Assembly: GCF_002631205.1 (NCBI RefSeq)
Contig: NZ_PDLO01000007.1
Coordinates: 162,272 to 226,271, forward strand
Direction of reading: 5' to 3'
DNA: 64,000 nucleotides
Source of the DNA: Neolewinella marina
GTDB taxonomy: Bacteria > Bacteroidota > Bacteroidia > Chitinophagales > Saprospiraceae
Below are positions 17,756 to 26,196 of the stretch, in pieces. Position numbers and translations under genes: made by a program. Each line of letters starts with the position of its first letter. Position 1 is the stretch's first letter. The notes beneath the pieces are model-generated. The model searched no databases and was not told where the DNA came from. It was given only the letters and a program-made list of their open reading frames with translations.

Positions 17756-18295
17756 TCAGGATTCCCATTTAATTTCCTCTACCCCGGCGGTGTGCGCCAG
17801 GTAGCGGGCCAACACGAAAAGGTAGTCGCTCAGGCGGTTCAGGTAAACGATCACCGCGGTATCGGCTCCCTCGACTTCCACAACCCGGCGCTCGGCGCGG
17901 CGGCAGACGGTGCGTGAGAGGTGGGCGAAGCTGACGGGGGGACTCCCGCCGGGCAGGATGAAGTGGGTCATGGCGGGCAAGGTCTCGTCCATTTCGTCCA
18001 TATACGCCTCCAGGTCACCCGCTGCGTTTTCCGGCACCCGGTAGGCGTGGTCGGGGCGATCGTCCGCCAGGGCGGCTCCCAGGGCGAACAGTTGCCGCTG
18101 CTGATCGAGGAGCTGGGCGCGGACGCGGGTTCCCGTTTCTCCATCGGGATCCAGGTGGTCCCTCAGGAGGCCGAGGCAGGCGTTCAACTCGTCGATGGTC
18201 CCGTAGGCTTCCACCCGGGGGTCGGCCTTGCTCACGCGGCGGCCGCTGAAGAGTCCGGTTTCTCCCCGGTCGCCGGTGCGGGTATAGATTTTCAT
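17756..18295 (-). CDS. PduO-type cob(I)alamin / corrinoid adenosyltransferase
   Basis: A 179-residue enzyme that transfers the adenosyl group of ATP to cob(I)alamin, making adenosylcobalamin. Family marks are YTRTGDRGETGLFSG at the N terminus (ATP binding), VEAYGTIDELNACLG, FILPGGSPPVSFAHLSRTVCRRAER and NRLSDYLFVLAR. The length is normal for the human MMAB/PduO family. Its ATG overlaps the end of lpxD by four bases (ATGA), so the two are translationally coupled, although their pathways are unrelated. Confidence 0.93.
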   Translation of the reverse strand: MKIYTRTGDRGETGLFSGRRVSKADPRVEAYGTIDELNACLGLLRDHLDPDGETGTRVRAQLLDQQRQLFALGAALADDRPDHAYRVPENAAGDLEAYMDEMDETLPAMTHFILPGGSPPVSFAHLSRTVCRRAERRVVEVEGADTAVIVYLNRLSDYLFVLARYLAHTAGVEEIKWES

Positions 18296-19323
18296 GGTTC
18301 GAGCTTTTTTTCCAGCCGCGCGATGCGCTTGTACAGCTCGGGCAGACGGGTGTGCAGCAGGGAGCTCTTGATCCAGTCGCGGTATCCAAAGGCGGGGGAG
18401 CCGGCCAGGGCCTGGTTCGGTTCGCGGATGTGGCGGGCGATGCCCGACTGCGCCTGGATGTTGGTACCGTCGGCAATGGTCAGGTGACCAGCGAAGCCCA
18501 CCTGTCCGCCGATGCGGCAGTTGGCCCCGATCTTGGTCGATCCGGCCACGCCGGCCTGGGCCGCGATCACCGTATTGTTGCCGATCTCCACGTTGTGGCC
18601 GATCTGGATCAGGTTGTCGAGCTTCACGCCTTGACGGATCAGGGTAGAGCCCATGGTGGCCCGGTCGATGGTGGTATTCGAACCGATTTCCACGTGGTCT
18701 TCGATGATGACGTTGCCCACTTGGGGAATCTTGCGGTAGTGATTGTCCCCGTCGGGCAGGAAGCCGAAGCCGTCGGCCCCGATGACCACGTTGGGGTGGA
18801 GCACGCAGTGGTTGCCGATTACGCAGTCGCGCAGGATGCGGGCCCCGGGGTAGATGGTACAGTGCTCGCCGATGCGCACGTTTGGCCCGATGAAGACCTG
18901 GTCCAACACCACGGTGCTGGCTCCGATCCGGGCCCCGCTGCTGATGACGGTAAACTTGCCCACCCGAACATCTTTGCCCAGCTGGGCGTCGTCTTCCACG
19001 CAGGCGTGCTGGCTTACCTGGCGGACGGTTTTGGTGGCCTCGTCCTGCTGGTAGATCTCCAGCAATCCGCGGACCGTCTCGTAGACGTTGTCGACCCGCA
19101 GCAGGGTAGTGGATAGCTCGTTTTTGGGCTGGAACTGGCGGCTGACGAGTACGGCGGCCGCCTCCGTTCCGTAGAGGTGGTGTTCGTAGGCCGGGTTGGC
19201 CAGGAAGGTGATCTGCCCCTGGCCGGCTTCCTCGATCCGGGCGGGTCCGGTAATCATCACGTCGGGGTCGCCCTCGAGGGCGGCTCCGATCATCTGGGCG
19301 AGGGCCGCGGCGGATATTTGCAT
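18292..19323 (-). CDS. lpxD: UDP-3-O-acylglucosamine N-acyltransferase LpxD
   Basis: A 343-residue acyltransferase for the third step of lipid A synthesis, adding a 3-hydroxyacyl chain to UDP-3-O-acylglucosamine. Residues 1-100 are the uridine-binding domain (GPARIEEAGQGQITFLANPAYEHHL, split here as family-typical). A left-handed beta-helix of hexapeptide repeats follows (RIGEHCTIYPGARI..., IQIGHNVEIGNNTVIAAQAG). The catalytic His is in IGHNVEIG and the lipid-binding GVAGSTKIG segment is present. Length matches E. coli (341). No other lpx gene is next to it; it sits between a small hypothetical gene and the adenosyltransferase in one minus-strand group. Confidence 0.94.
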   Translation of the reverse strand: MQISAAALAQMIGAALEGDPDVMITGPARIEEAGQGQITFLANPAYEHHLYGTEAAAVLVSRQFQPKNELSTTLLRVDNVYETVRGLLEIYQQDEATKTVRQVSQHACVEDDAQLGKDVRVGKFTVISSGARIGASTVVLDQVFIGPNVRIGEHCTIYPGARILRDCVIGNHCVLHPNVVIGADGFGFLPDGDNHYRKIPQVGNVIIEDHVEIGSNTTIDRATMGSTLIRQGVKLDNLIQIGHNVEIGNNTVIAAQAGVAGSTKIGANCRIGGQVGFAGHLTIADGTNIQAQSGIARHIREPNQALAGSPAFGYRDWIKSSLLHTRLPELYKRIARLEKKLEP

Positions 19324-19341
19324 GAGGGTAAGGCTTAGGCG

Positions 19342-19626
19342 TTAAATGATGTTGGGCAGGCTGTCGGTCTCGTCGGCTGGCGGCGAGATGCGCTGCAGGA
19401 CGTCCGCCTGAATGCGCTGCATTTCCTGAAACTGCCGGAGTACGGCCGCGCGGAAATTCTCGTCGACGTACGTCCGCAGGTGGCCCATGTTACTCAGCCG
19501 CTCTCCCTTGCGGAAGCGGTAGATCTGGGTGATCCCACCCAGTTCGAACTGCACCGGAAAGCGACCGTCGTTTTCGAATACGGTGATTTGCATCCGGGGG
19601 TCCGGCAGTCTACCGATGATGCGCAT
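19342..19626 (-). CDS. Small conserved hypothetical protein
   Basis: A 94-residue cytoplasmic protein starting RIIGRLPDPRMQITVFENDG after the Met. A short beta-rich half (FPVQFELGGITQIYRFRKGERL) is followed by an amphipathic helix (FRAAVLRQFQEMQRIQADVL). No signal peptide or known motif. ATG 19626 is chosen because the longer frame to 19698 would run into the opposite promoter. It lies 18 bases before lpxD. Function unknown. Confidence 0.65.
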   Translation of the reverse strand: MRIIGRLPDPRMQITVFENDGRFPVQFELGGITQIYRFRKGERLSNMGHLRTYVDENFRAAVLRQFQEMQRIQADVLQRISPPADETDSLPNII

Positions 19627-19714
19627 GGTGGATAAGGGTTTCCGGCAAAAGTAGGGAATGCCGGAGCAAATCCGCCCGCCGGGCGGACGACTACCCAAAA
19701 GCCGGCCAATCCGT

Positions 19715-19722
19715 TACTTTTG
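19715..19722 (+). promoter_or_regulatory. -7 box TACTTTTG directly before rmlD
   Basis: TACTTTTG matches TAnnTTTG exactly and ends 6 bases before the ATG at 19729, so transcription would begin at or beside the start codon. This decides the start against a TTG at 19720 inside the box. Confidence 0.6.
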
Positions 19723-19728
19723 CGGCCA

Positions 19729-20595
19729 ATGAATAGAATCATGATTACCGGTGCCGGCGGACAGCTCGGTCAGAAGCTGATCGGAGCCGCCAAAGCCGCA
19801 CCCCACGACTGGCGCATTTTCGCCTATAACCGTTCCACCCTCGACATTACCCGCCCCGAAGACATTCAGGCGGCCCTGGCGGAGGCCCGCCCCGACATTT
19901 GCTTCAACGCTGCGGCCTATACGGCGGTCGACCGCGCCGAGGCGGAGCCCGACAAGGCCCGCGCCATCAACGTAGAGGGCGCCGCCCGCCTGGCCGCCGC
20001 CTGCCACGAAGCCGGCGCGGCCTTCGTTCATTTCAGCTCCGACTACGTATACGCCGACGGCTTTAACCGCCCCCTCCTGGAATCCGACCCCACCCTCGGC
20101 ACCAGCGTTTACGCCCGTACCAAACTGGAAGGGGAGGCGGCCGTCATGGACGCCCACCCGGAAGCCTATATCATTCGCACGAGCTGGGTATACGCGGAGT
20201 ACGGACAGAATTTCGTGCGCACCATGCTACGCCTCGGCCGTGAGCGGCCTGAGCTGGGCATCGTCGCCGACCAGATCGGCTCTCCGACCTACGCCGCCGA
20301 CCTGGCCGCCGCGGCCATGAAGCTGGCCACCTCCGGCGAAGCGCCGGGTCTCTACAACTACGCCAACAGCGGGGTATGCTCCTGGTACGACCTGGCCAAG
20401 GCGGTCCACGAACTGGCGGGCATCGAATGCAACGTCCGGCCCATCACCACCAACCAGTATCCGACGCCGGCCAAGCGGCCTGCCTATAGCGTGCTGAATA
20501 CCCAGAAGATGGCCGCCGTAGTAGGTACGCCACGCCACTGGCGGGCGGCCCTGACTGAGTGCATGGACAAGATCCGGGCCCGGGAAGCGGAATAG
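19729..20595 (+). CDS. rfbD: dTDP-4-dehydrorhamnose reductase RmlD
   Basis: A 288-residue NADPH-dependent reductase, last step in dTDP-L-rhamnose synthesis for cell-surface polysaccharide. ITGAGGQLGQKL is the Rossmann glycine motif (residues ~6-17); CFNAAAYTAVDRAE, HFSSDYVYADG and the catalytic YARTKLEGE (YxxxK) follow; RTSWVYAEYGQNFV and GSPTYAADLA are typical RmlD. Length is standard. The other rml genes are not in the window. A second Met at codon 5 could also serve as start. Convergent with argB, with one base between the two stop codons. Confidence 0.93.
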   Translation: MNRIMITGAGGQLGQKLIGAAKAAPHDWRIFAYNRSTLDITRPEDIQAALAEARPDICFNAAAYTAVDRAEAEPDKARAINVEGAARLAAACHEAGAAFVHFSSDYVYADGFNRPLLESDPTLGTSVYARTKLEGEAAVMDAHPEAYIIRTSWVYAEYGQNFVRTMLRLGRERPELGIVADQIGSPTYAADLAAAAMKLATSGEAPGLYNYANSGVCSWYDLAKAVHELAGIECNVRPITTNQYPTPAKRPAYSVLNTQKMAAVVGTPRHWRAALTECMDKIRAREAE

Positions 20596-20596
20596 C

Positions 20597-21364
20597 CTAG
20601 GCTCCGTGGATCCGCGTGCCTTCTCCGGCCCGCAGGGCGCTGAGGCTACCGATCACGACCTCGCGGACTCCGGCGGCGATGGCCGCGAAGGCATTGTCCA
20701 GTTTGGGGATCATGCCGGCCGAAATCACCCCCTCCTCACGGTAGGCGGCGTAGGAGTCCGGGTTGAGCGTCCGGATCACTGAATCGTGGTCGTTGATGTC
20801 CCGGAGGACGCCCGGCAGTTCAAAGCAGTATTGCAGGCTCACGTCGTGCTCCAGTGCCGCCATGGCCTTGGCCACCTCGTTGGCAATGGTATCGGCGTTG
20901 GTGTTGAGCAGCTGACCGTGGGCGTCGTGGGTGATGGGGCACAGCACAGGGCGCAGCCCCAGTCGTAGAAGTCCGTCCAGCAGGGGGGCGTTCACCCCCA
21001 GCACGTCGCCCGCGAAGCCGTAGTCGATGGCCCCCACCGGGCGCTTGCGGGCGAGGATGGCGTTGCCGTCCGCCCCGCTGAGGCCGATGGCGTTGCTGCC
21101 GCGGGCCTGCAGTTGGGCCACGATGTCCTTGTTGATGGACCCCGCGTAGACCATGGTTACGATTTCCAGGGTAGCGTGGTCGGTTACCCGCCGCCCGTCG
21201 ACCATCACGGGCTGCCGCCCCATCTCGGTGATCAGCTGGTTGGCGCGGCGGCCCCCGCCGTGGACGAGGATGGCGGGCTCAACCTGGGCGGCGACGTAAT
21301 CCAGCGCCTCGTGGAGGGTGGCCGGGTTGTTAATGACGTTGCCGCCAATCTTGTAAACAATCAT
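20597..21364 (-). CDS. argB: Acetylglutamate kinase ArgB
   Basis: A 255-residue amino-acid kinase that phosphorylates N-acetylglutamate (or, in many Bacteroidota, N-succinylglutamate) in arginine synthesis. Marks are YKIGGNVINN (phosphate-binding Lys), LVHGGGRRANQL, DGRRVTDHATLEIV, LSGADGNAI and NADTIANEVAKA. Shorter than proteobacterial ArgB and without the N-terminal helix linked to arginine feedback. It starts 5 bases after the TraB-family gene stops; no other arg gene is near. Confidence 0.9.
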   Translation of the reverse strand: MIVYKIGGNVINNPATLHEALDYVAAQVEPAILVHGGGRRANQLITEMGRQPVMVDGRRVTDHATLEIVTMVYAGSINKDIVAQLQARGSNAIGLSGADGNAILARKRPVGAIDYGFAGDVLGVNAPLLDGLLRLGLRPVLCPITHDAHGQLLNTNADTIANEVAKAMAALEHDVSLQYCFELPGVLRDINDHDSVIRTLNPDSYAAYREEGVISAGMIPKLDNAFAAIAAGVREVVIGSLSALRAGEGTRIHGA

Positions 21365-21369
21365 ACTGA

Positions 21370-22338
21370 TTAGTCGTAAACGGGTTCGACGGAAATCCCC
21401 TCGGCGCGCAGCAGGGCAATGACGCCGTGCTCACCCCCGAGGTGGCCGGCACCGACGGCGAACATGGCGGGACGGGACTCCAGAAATTCCAGGATCAGGG
21501 GTACCCAGTTCTGGTTGCGGCGGGTGACCAACAGCTCCTCAAAGTTGCCGTAGCCCTCGCTTTCGGAGGTGATGAGCTGCGACATCTCTGCCACGGCCCG
21601 CCGCTTGTACATGTCCACCATCTGCTGCAGCTGTCCATCGCCGCCTTCCAATTCCTGATTCATTTCGCTGGCGATGGTCTGGTAGAGCATCTCGGCCTGC
21701 ACCGAGTAGGGGATGCTGTCGAAGATGCTGACCTGAAAGTCCATGGTCTCGAGGCCGCCAATCTCCTTGTCCGCGGCGCGGGCCACTTTGGTGAGTTCCG
21801 CCTCGTAGCTCTTCATGCCCCCGCTGGTTTCCTCTCCGCCGCCGAAAGGGTTACCCGTGGTCATGTCCTGGCCGACCATGGCCGAGAGGAACATTGGCTT
21901 CATATTGCGGAAGAGAAAGAAGGGCAGCCCGTTCTCCGTGAAGTAGTTGGCAATGCTGTCGTACTGGCTGGGGCGCAGCAGGTCTTCCAGGGTGGTGTCG
22001 TTGCGCATCGTAAGCTTGCCCATCAGCGCCATCATGGCCATGGGATCCTGCATCTCCCGGGGATCGATCTCGAAGAATATGGCATCGACGTCGTTGACCG
22101 CCCGCACGACCGACCCATCCAGGAAATAGTCGGCTTTGGGGATCATATGGATGGTGCCAAACAGATAGCTCGGGGCCGCGCCGCTTCGGGGCGTAATGCG
22201 CCACAGGAGGCTGGTGTCCTCGGTGGTAGGCACCTGGAAGGCCGCGTTAGCCGGGGCCTGCGCCTGGGCGAACAGACAGGGCTGCGGCAGGACCGCCGCC
22301 AGGGCGAGCAGGGAAAGCAGGGACAGGAGAGAACGCAT
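21370..22338 (-). CDS. Secreted TraB/GumN family protein
   Basis: A 322-residue protein with a signal peptide (SLLSLLSLLALAAVLPQP). The TraB/GumN fold marks are SYLFGTIHMIP (GTxH), FFEIDPREM, GGLETMDFQVSIFDSIPY and the C-terminal AVGAGHLGGEHGVIALLRAEG (GxxH). These Glu and His positions suggest a metal-dependent hydrolase, as proposed for the Tiki metalloproteases; the bacterial substrate is unknown. A perfect inverted repeat (22352-22372) lies 13 bases upstream of the start. Confidence 0.85.
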   Translation of the reverse strand: MRSLLSLLSLLALAAVLPQPCLFAQAQAPANAAFQVPTTEDTSLLWRITPRSGAAPSYLFGTIHMIPKADYFLDGSVVRAVNDVDAIFFEIDPREMQDPMAMMALMGKLTMRNDTTLEDLLRPSQYDSIANYFTENGLPFFLFRNMKPMFLSAMVGQDMTTGNPFGGGEETSGGMKSYEAELTKVARAADKEIGGLETMDFQVSIFDSIPYSVQAEMLYQTIASEMNQELEGGDGQLQQMVDMYKRRAVAEMSQLITSESEGYGNFEELLVTRRNQNWVPLILEFLESRPAMFAVGAGHLGGEHGVIALLRAEGISVEPVYD

Positions 22339-22351
22339 AGACAGGTATCAA

Positions 22352-22372
22352 GCGGCGGCAACTTGCCGCCGC
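22352..22372. repeat. Perfect inverted repeat upstream of the TraB-family gene
   Basis: Arms GCGGCGGCAA (22352-22361) and TTGCCGCCGC (22363-22372) around one base. It sits in the leader or promoter of the TraB-family gene (start 22338). A one-base centre does not favour a hairpin without opening the inner pairs, so a dimeric-protein operator is equally possible. Confidence 0.6.
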
Positions 22373-22437
22373 GAATAAAAAGCCTGGGCCCCGAAAAAGT
22401 TGCCGGCCGTCCGGGGGGCTTACCCCATCCGTCCGGG

Positions 22438-22454
22438 GCACCCGCGCGCCGCCG
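22438..22454. repeat. Dispersed 17-base repeat, copy 1
   Basis: GCACCCGCGCGCCGCCG, identical to 35326-35342 and 47650-47666 and close to the reverse complement at 63411-63427. All four lie in gaps between genes. Here it is between the divergent TraB-family and DoxX genes. Confidence 0.55.
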
Positions 22455-22487
22455 CAATCCTGGGGAAGGAATAGCCCGCCGGAGCCT

Positions 22488-22495
22488 TACCTTTG
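22488..22495 (+). promoter_or_regulatory. -7 box TACCTTTG directly before the DoxX gene
   Basis: TACCTTTG matches the consensus exactly and ends 5 bases before ATG 22501, implying a leaderless or near-leaderless mRNA. Confidence 0.55.
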
Positions 22496-22500
22496 CTGAA

Positions 22501-22923
22501 ATGCAAGACATCTTCGACCTGATCGGACGTATACTGCTGTCCTTCATCTTCTTCTTCGAGGCCTACGACTACTTTGCCTTCGAGCAACTGAACCGGGAGG
22601 CGATGACGATCTACGGGATGACGTGGAACCAGGATTTCCTGCTCTACGGGGCCATCCTCCTGCTCTTTTTTGGCGGATTAATGGTCTTGCTCGGCTACCG
22701 CATGCGGCTCGGGGCCATCCTGCTGCTGGTGTACTGGGTACCCCTAACCTTCATCGTTCACGACTTCTGGGAGGAGGTGCCGAATACCGAAGCCTACCGG
22801 TTGCAGAGCCTTTTCTTCATGAAGAACCTGGCCATCATGGGCGGGCTGCTGCTGGCGGCTACCCACGTCAGCGGGCGGTACCGGCTGCGACGGCTGTTCG
22901 CAACCACCCGGGTGCGGGGCTAG
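22501..22923 (+). CDS. DoxX-like small integral membrane protein
   Basis: A 140-residue protein with four hydrophobic helices: IGRILLSFIFFFEAYDYF, FLLYGAILLLFFGGLMVLLG, LGAILLLVYWVPLTFIVHDFW and FFMKNLAIMGGLLLAATH. The GRILLSxIFFxxA start and LKNLAxxGGLL-like last helix fit the DoxX family. Family members are proposed to bind quinones or act in redox maintenance; no specific role is shown here. The ATG is fixed by the promoter 5 bases upstream. Its stop shares CTAG with the stop of the opposite gene. Confidence 0.8.
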   Translation: MQDIFDLIGRILLSFIFFFEAYDYFAFEQLNREAMTIYGMTWNQDFLLYGAILLLFFGGLMVLLGYRMRLGAILLLVYWVPLTFIVHDFWEEVPNTEAYRLQSLFFMKNLAIMGGLLLAATHVSGRYRLRRLFATTRVRG

Positions 22924-23687
22924 CGCAGCGACTGTACGAAAAGCTCCATCATCTGCTTGAACCGGGGATCGTCGAAGTCCTCCGCGATCACGTCCACCAT
23001 GGCTTCTACCTCTTGGTCCACGGCCGCCAGCAATCCCCGGCGGAGGTACCGCTTGGTGCGGCGAAATACCGGAGGGTGGACCCGCATGAGGGTACGGCAG
23101 TGCTCCACCGCCCGGGGAATAACCTGGTCCACCGGTTCTGAGGCGTGCACCAGCCCCACCTTCACTGCTGCCTCGCTGTTGTACATGCGTGCAGACTGCA
23201 CGTCGCTCCAGGCCGCAGCCTCGCCCCGGTAGTAGGCGTAGATGTCCGCCATCATGCGGGGGATCTGCAGGCTCATGTTGAACTCGTTCATGCCCACGGT
23301 ATGCTTTTCTCCCTGTGCCATAATGCGGTGGTCGGCCGTAAGGGCCAGAATAGTTCCTCCCGCCGGGGCAAAGCCGGTCAGGGCGGCCACCAGGGGCTTT
23401 TCAAAGCGGACCATCGTCTGCAGGGCCGTGAGGTAGGTCTGGAAGAATTCCCGCAGCCCCGCCCGGTCGCTGGTAGCAAGGGCCATCACGTTCAGTCCGG
23501 CGCAGAAGCAGTGGGGCTTGCCGGCCAGTATCACCCCCCCGACCGCGTCGTCCTTGGCGAGTTCCTGAAACACACGGTGCAGGTCACGTGACATTGACGT
23601 ATCGATGGCGTTCACCTTGCCGTGGTCGAGGGTGACGGTAGCCAGGCGGTTGTCGAGGGAAACGGTCAGGGTAGTGTATTCGGGCAC
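22920..23687 (-). CDS. Enoyl-CoA hydratase/isomerase (crotonase) family protein
   Basis: A 255-residue crotonase-fold protein. LDHGKVNAIDTSM, LAGKPHCFCAGLNVMAL (the oxyanion-hole segment) and PLVAALTGFAPAGGTILALTADHRIM (second oxyanion hole, GxxxGGG-like) are clear. NEFNMSLQIP occupies the place of the hydratase Glu region, but the two catalytic Glu residues of true hydratases are not evident. It may therefore be an isomerase or other crotonase. GTG 23687 is the start I prefer; an ATG at 23756 would add 23 residues without family-like sequence. Confidence 0.8.
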   Translation of the reverse strand: MPEYTTLTVSLDNRLATVTLDHGKVNAIDTSMSRDLHRVFQELAKDDAVGGVILAGKPHCFCAGLNVMALATSDRAGLREFFQTYLTALQTMVRFEKPLVAALTGFAPAGGTILALTADHRIMAQGEKHTVGMNEFNMSLQIPRMMADIYAYYRGEAAAWSDVQSARMYNSEAAVKVGLVHASEPVDQVIPRAVEHCRTLMRVHPPVFRRTKRYLRRGLLAAVDQEVEAMVDVIAEDFDDPRFKQMMELFVQSLR

Positions 23688-23816
23688 GGGCGGGGCGGTT
23701 ATGGTGAATGTTGGGTAATTTAACGCAAGTCCGGCGGAGTCGGCGTGGCCCGGCATTCTCCGGCAGGCTTAAACCTTCGGCCCAAAACAGTTGTCCTAGC
23801 AACAAAGTCTTCGATC

Positions 23817-24980
23817 ATGCCCATTTATCACCACCTTGGCCAGTTGCCCCCGAAGCGGCACACCCAGTTTCGCCAGCCTGACGGGTCGCTTTACCACGAG
23901 CAGTTATTCGGGACCGTCGGGTTCGACGGGATGTCCTCCCTCATGTACCACCTGCACCGGCCCACCCAGGTGAAGGAGATCGTGGGCAAGAAGGACCTCA
24001 GCCCCAAGATCGCCGAGGAGAAGACCATCACGGCCCGCAAGCTGGTCGGCTTCGACGTGGCCCCGGAGGATGATTTCCTGGACGCCCGCAAGCCGTTGCT
24101 GGTCAACAGTGACGTGAAGGTGGGCGTAGCGGCCCCCCGCAAGAGCTTGCGCGACTATTTCTACAAGAACGCGGACGCCGACGAGCTGCTGTTTATCCAC
24201 CGCGGCACCGGCACCCTGCGCACTTTCCTCGGCAACATTCCCTTCGAGTACGGCGACTACCTCCTCATCCCCCGGGGCGTCATCTACCAGATTGACTTTG
24301 ACGGGGAGGACAACCGCATCCTGTACGCCGAGTCGGGCGATCCGATCTACACGCCGAAGCGCTACCGCAATCACTTCGGCCAGTTGCTGGAGCACTCGCC
24401 CTTCACGGAGCGCGACTATAAGCTGCCCCGCGACCTGGAGACCCACGATGAGGTGGGCGAATTCACCATCAAGGTCAAGAAGCAGGGCATGCTGCACGAG
24501 CTGGTCTACGCCACCCATCCCTTCGACGTGGTGGGGTGGGACGGCTACAACTTCCCCTACGGCTTCAGCATCCATAATTTTGAGCCGATCACCGGACGGG
24601 TACACCAGCCGCCGCCCGTTCACCAGACTTTTGAGACCAAGTCCTTCGTGGTCTGTTCCTTCTGTCCCCGGCTCTACGACTACCACCCCCTGGCCATTCC
24701 GGCGCCCTACAACCACAGCAACATCGATTCCGATGAGGTGCTGTACTACGTCGATGGCGACTTCATGAGCCGTACGGGCATCGGACCGGGTTACCTCACC
24801 CTCCACCCGGGGGGCATTCCCCACGGCCCGCACCCCGGTACCTACGAAGGTAGCATCGGCAAAAAGGCTACCGAGGAGCTGGCGGTGATGATCGATACCT
24901 TCCGCCCCCTCCAGGTTACCGAGGAGGCGGCCAAGATCGACGACGGCAAGTACTACAAATCCTGGCTGCCCCATGAGTGA
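23817..24980 (+). CDS. hmgA: Homogentisate 1,2-dioxygenase
   Basis: A 387-residue non-haem Fe(II) dioxygenase that opens the homogentisate ring to maleylacetoacetate in tyrosine and phenylalanine breakdown. It has a double cupin fold. ELLFIHRGTGTLRTFLGNIP is the first cupin. The metal site is seen in NHSNIDSDEVLYYVDGDF (Glu) and HPGGIPHGPHPGTYEG (His). Shorter than human HGD (445) but normal for the bacterial short form. ATG 23817 (PIYHHLGQLPPKRH) is the family start. It overlaps the next gene by 8 bases, so the two are one operon. Confidence 0.93.
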   Translation: MPIYHHLGQLPPKRHTQFRQPDGSLYHEQLFGTVGFDGMSSLMYHLHRPTQVKEIVGKKDLSPKIAEEKTITARKLVGFDVAPEDDFLDARKPLLVNSDVKVGVAAPRKSLRDYFYKNADADELLFIHRGTGTLRTFLGNIPFEYGDYLLIPRGVIYQIDFDGEDNRILYAESGDPIYTPKRYRNHFGQLLEHSPFTERDYKLPRDLETHDEVGEFTIKVKKQGMLHELVYATHPFDVVGWDGYNFPYGFSIHNFEPITGRVHQPPPVHQTFETKSFVVCSFCPRLYDYHPLAIPAPYNHSNIDSDEVLYYVDGDFMSRTGIGPGYLTLHPGGIPHGPHPGTYEGSIGKKATEELAVMIDTFRPLQVTEEAAKIDDGKYYKSWLPHE

Positions 24981-26157
24981 TTGGCTGCGTATTCCCCCCG
25001 ATTCCGACTTCACCCTGGCCAATCTGCCCTATGGGATATTCTCTACCGACGACCGCCCCCCGCGGGCCGGCGTGGCCGTTGGCGAGCAGATCCTGGACCT
25101 GGCCGAACTGGGCAATACGGGGGTGTTCGATTTCGACGTTTCCGTGCTTAATCAGCCTACCCTCAACGCTTTCGTCGCGCTGGGTAAAAGTGTTACTTCA
25201 AGGGCGCGGACGCGGGTGCAAAGTTGGCTCCGAATGGCCCCTGACGGACCGATCCAGCGTCACCACCTGGTCCCCATGGCGGAGGCAACCCTCCACCTTC
25301 CGGTGCGGATCGGCGACTATACCGACTTCTACTCGAGCATCGAGCACGCCACCAACGTGGGGCGGATGTTCCGCGACCCCGAGAAGGCCCTGCTGCCGAA
25401 CTGGCGGCACCTGCCGGTGGGCTACCACGGCCGGGCTTCCTCCATCGTGGTCAGTGGTACGCCGGTCCGTCGCCCTGTGGGACAACTCATGCCCGCGGAG
25501 GCCAACCACCCCGTTTTCGAACCTACCCGCCGGCTCGATTTCGAATTGGAGATGGCCTTCGTCGTCGGGAAGGACTCCGAACTCGGCCGGCCCATTTCGG
25601 TGGACGAAGCAGAGGACTACATCTTCGGGATGCTGCTGTTCAACGACTGGTCGGCCCGCGACATCCAGCGCTGGGAGTACGTTCCCCTGGGGCCCTTTCT
25701 CGGCAAGAGTTTCGCCTCCTCCGTTTCTCCCTGGCTGGTCCCCCTGGAAGCCCTCGGACCCTTCCGCGTAGCGGGCCCGGAGCAGACCCCGGGGGTGTTG
25801 CCCTACCTGCAGTCTACGGGAAAGAACAACTACGACATCGACCTGGAAGTGAAGGTGAACGAGGAGACCGTCTGCCGGTCCAACTTCCGGTACATGTACT
25901 GGAACATGCAGCAGCAGCTGGCCCACCACACCAGCAACGGTTGCAACGTGCGCGTAGGAGACCTGATGGCCTCCGGTACGATTTCCGGACAGTCGCCCGA
26001 TTCCTACGGTTCCCTGTTGGAGCTGACGGACAATGGTACCCGCGGCGGTTTCCTCCGGGATGGCGACACCGTGACCATGACCGGCCACGCCGGGCAGGGC
26101 GCCGAGCGCGTGGGGTTCGGCAGCGTCACCGGCCGGATCCTGCCCGCCCGGCGCTGA
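24973..26157 (+). CDS. fahA: Fumarylacetoacetase
   Basis: A 394-residue hydrolase that cleaves fumarylacetoacetate to fumarate and acetoacetate, the last step of tyrosine breakdown. The N-terminal SH3-like domain (~1-115) is followed by the FAH catalytic domain: DFYSSIEHATNVGRMFRD (catalytic His), WRHLPVGYHGRASSIVVSG, LDFELEMAFVVGKDSELG (metal-binding Glu), LLFNDWSARDIQRWEY (Asp), and GDLMASGTISGQ. The Asp/Glu metal ligands are kept. ATG overlaps the hmgA stop region. No maleylacetoacetate isomerase is visible nearby. Confidence 0.94.
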   Translation: MSDWLRIPPDSDFTLANLPYGIFSTDDRPPRAGVAVGEQILDLAELGNTGVFDFDVSVLNQPTLNAFVALGKSVTSRARTRVQSWLRMAPDGPIQRHHLVPMAEATLHLPVRIGDYTDFYSSIEHATNVGRMFRDPEKALLPNWRHLPVGYHGRASSIVVSGTPVRRPVGQLMPAEANHPVFEPTRRLDFELEMAFVVGKDSELGRPISVDEAEDYIFGMLLFNDWSARDIQRWEYVPLGPFLGKSFASSVSPWLVPLEALGPFRVAGPEQTPGVLPYLQSTGKNNYDIDLEVKVNEETVCRSNFRYMYWNMQQQLAHHTSNGCNVRVGDLMASGTISGQSPDSYGSLLELTDNGTRGGFLRDGDTVTMTGHAGQGAERVGFGSVTGRILPARR

Positions 26158-26196
26158 ATTTACTGTCCCGCATTATCCCCTTAACCAACTCCCCGT

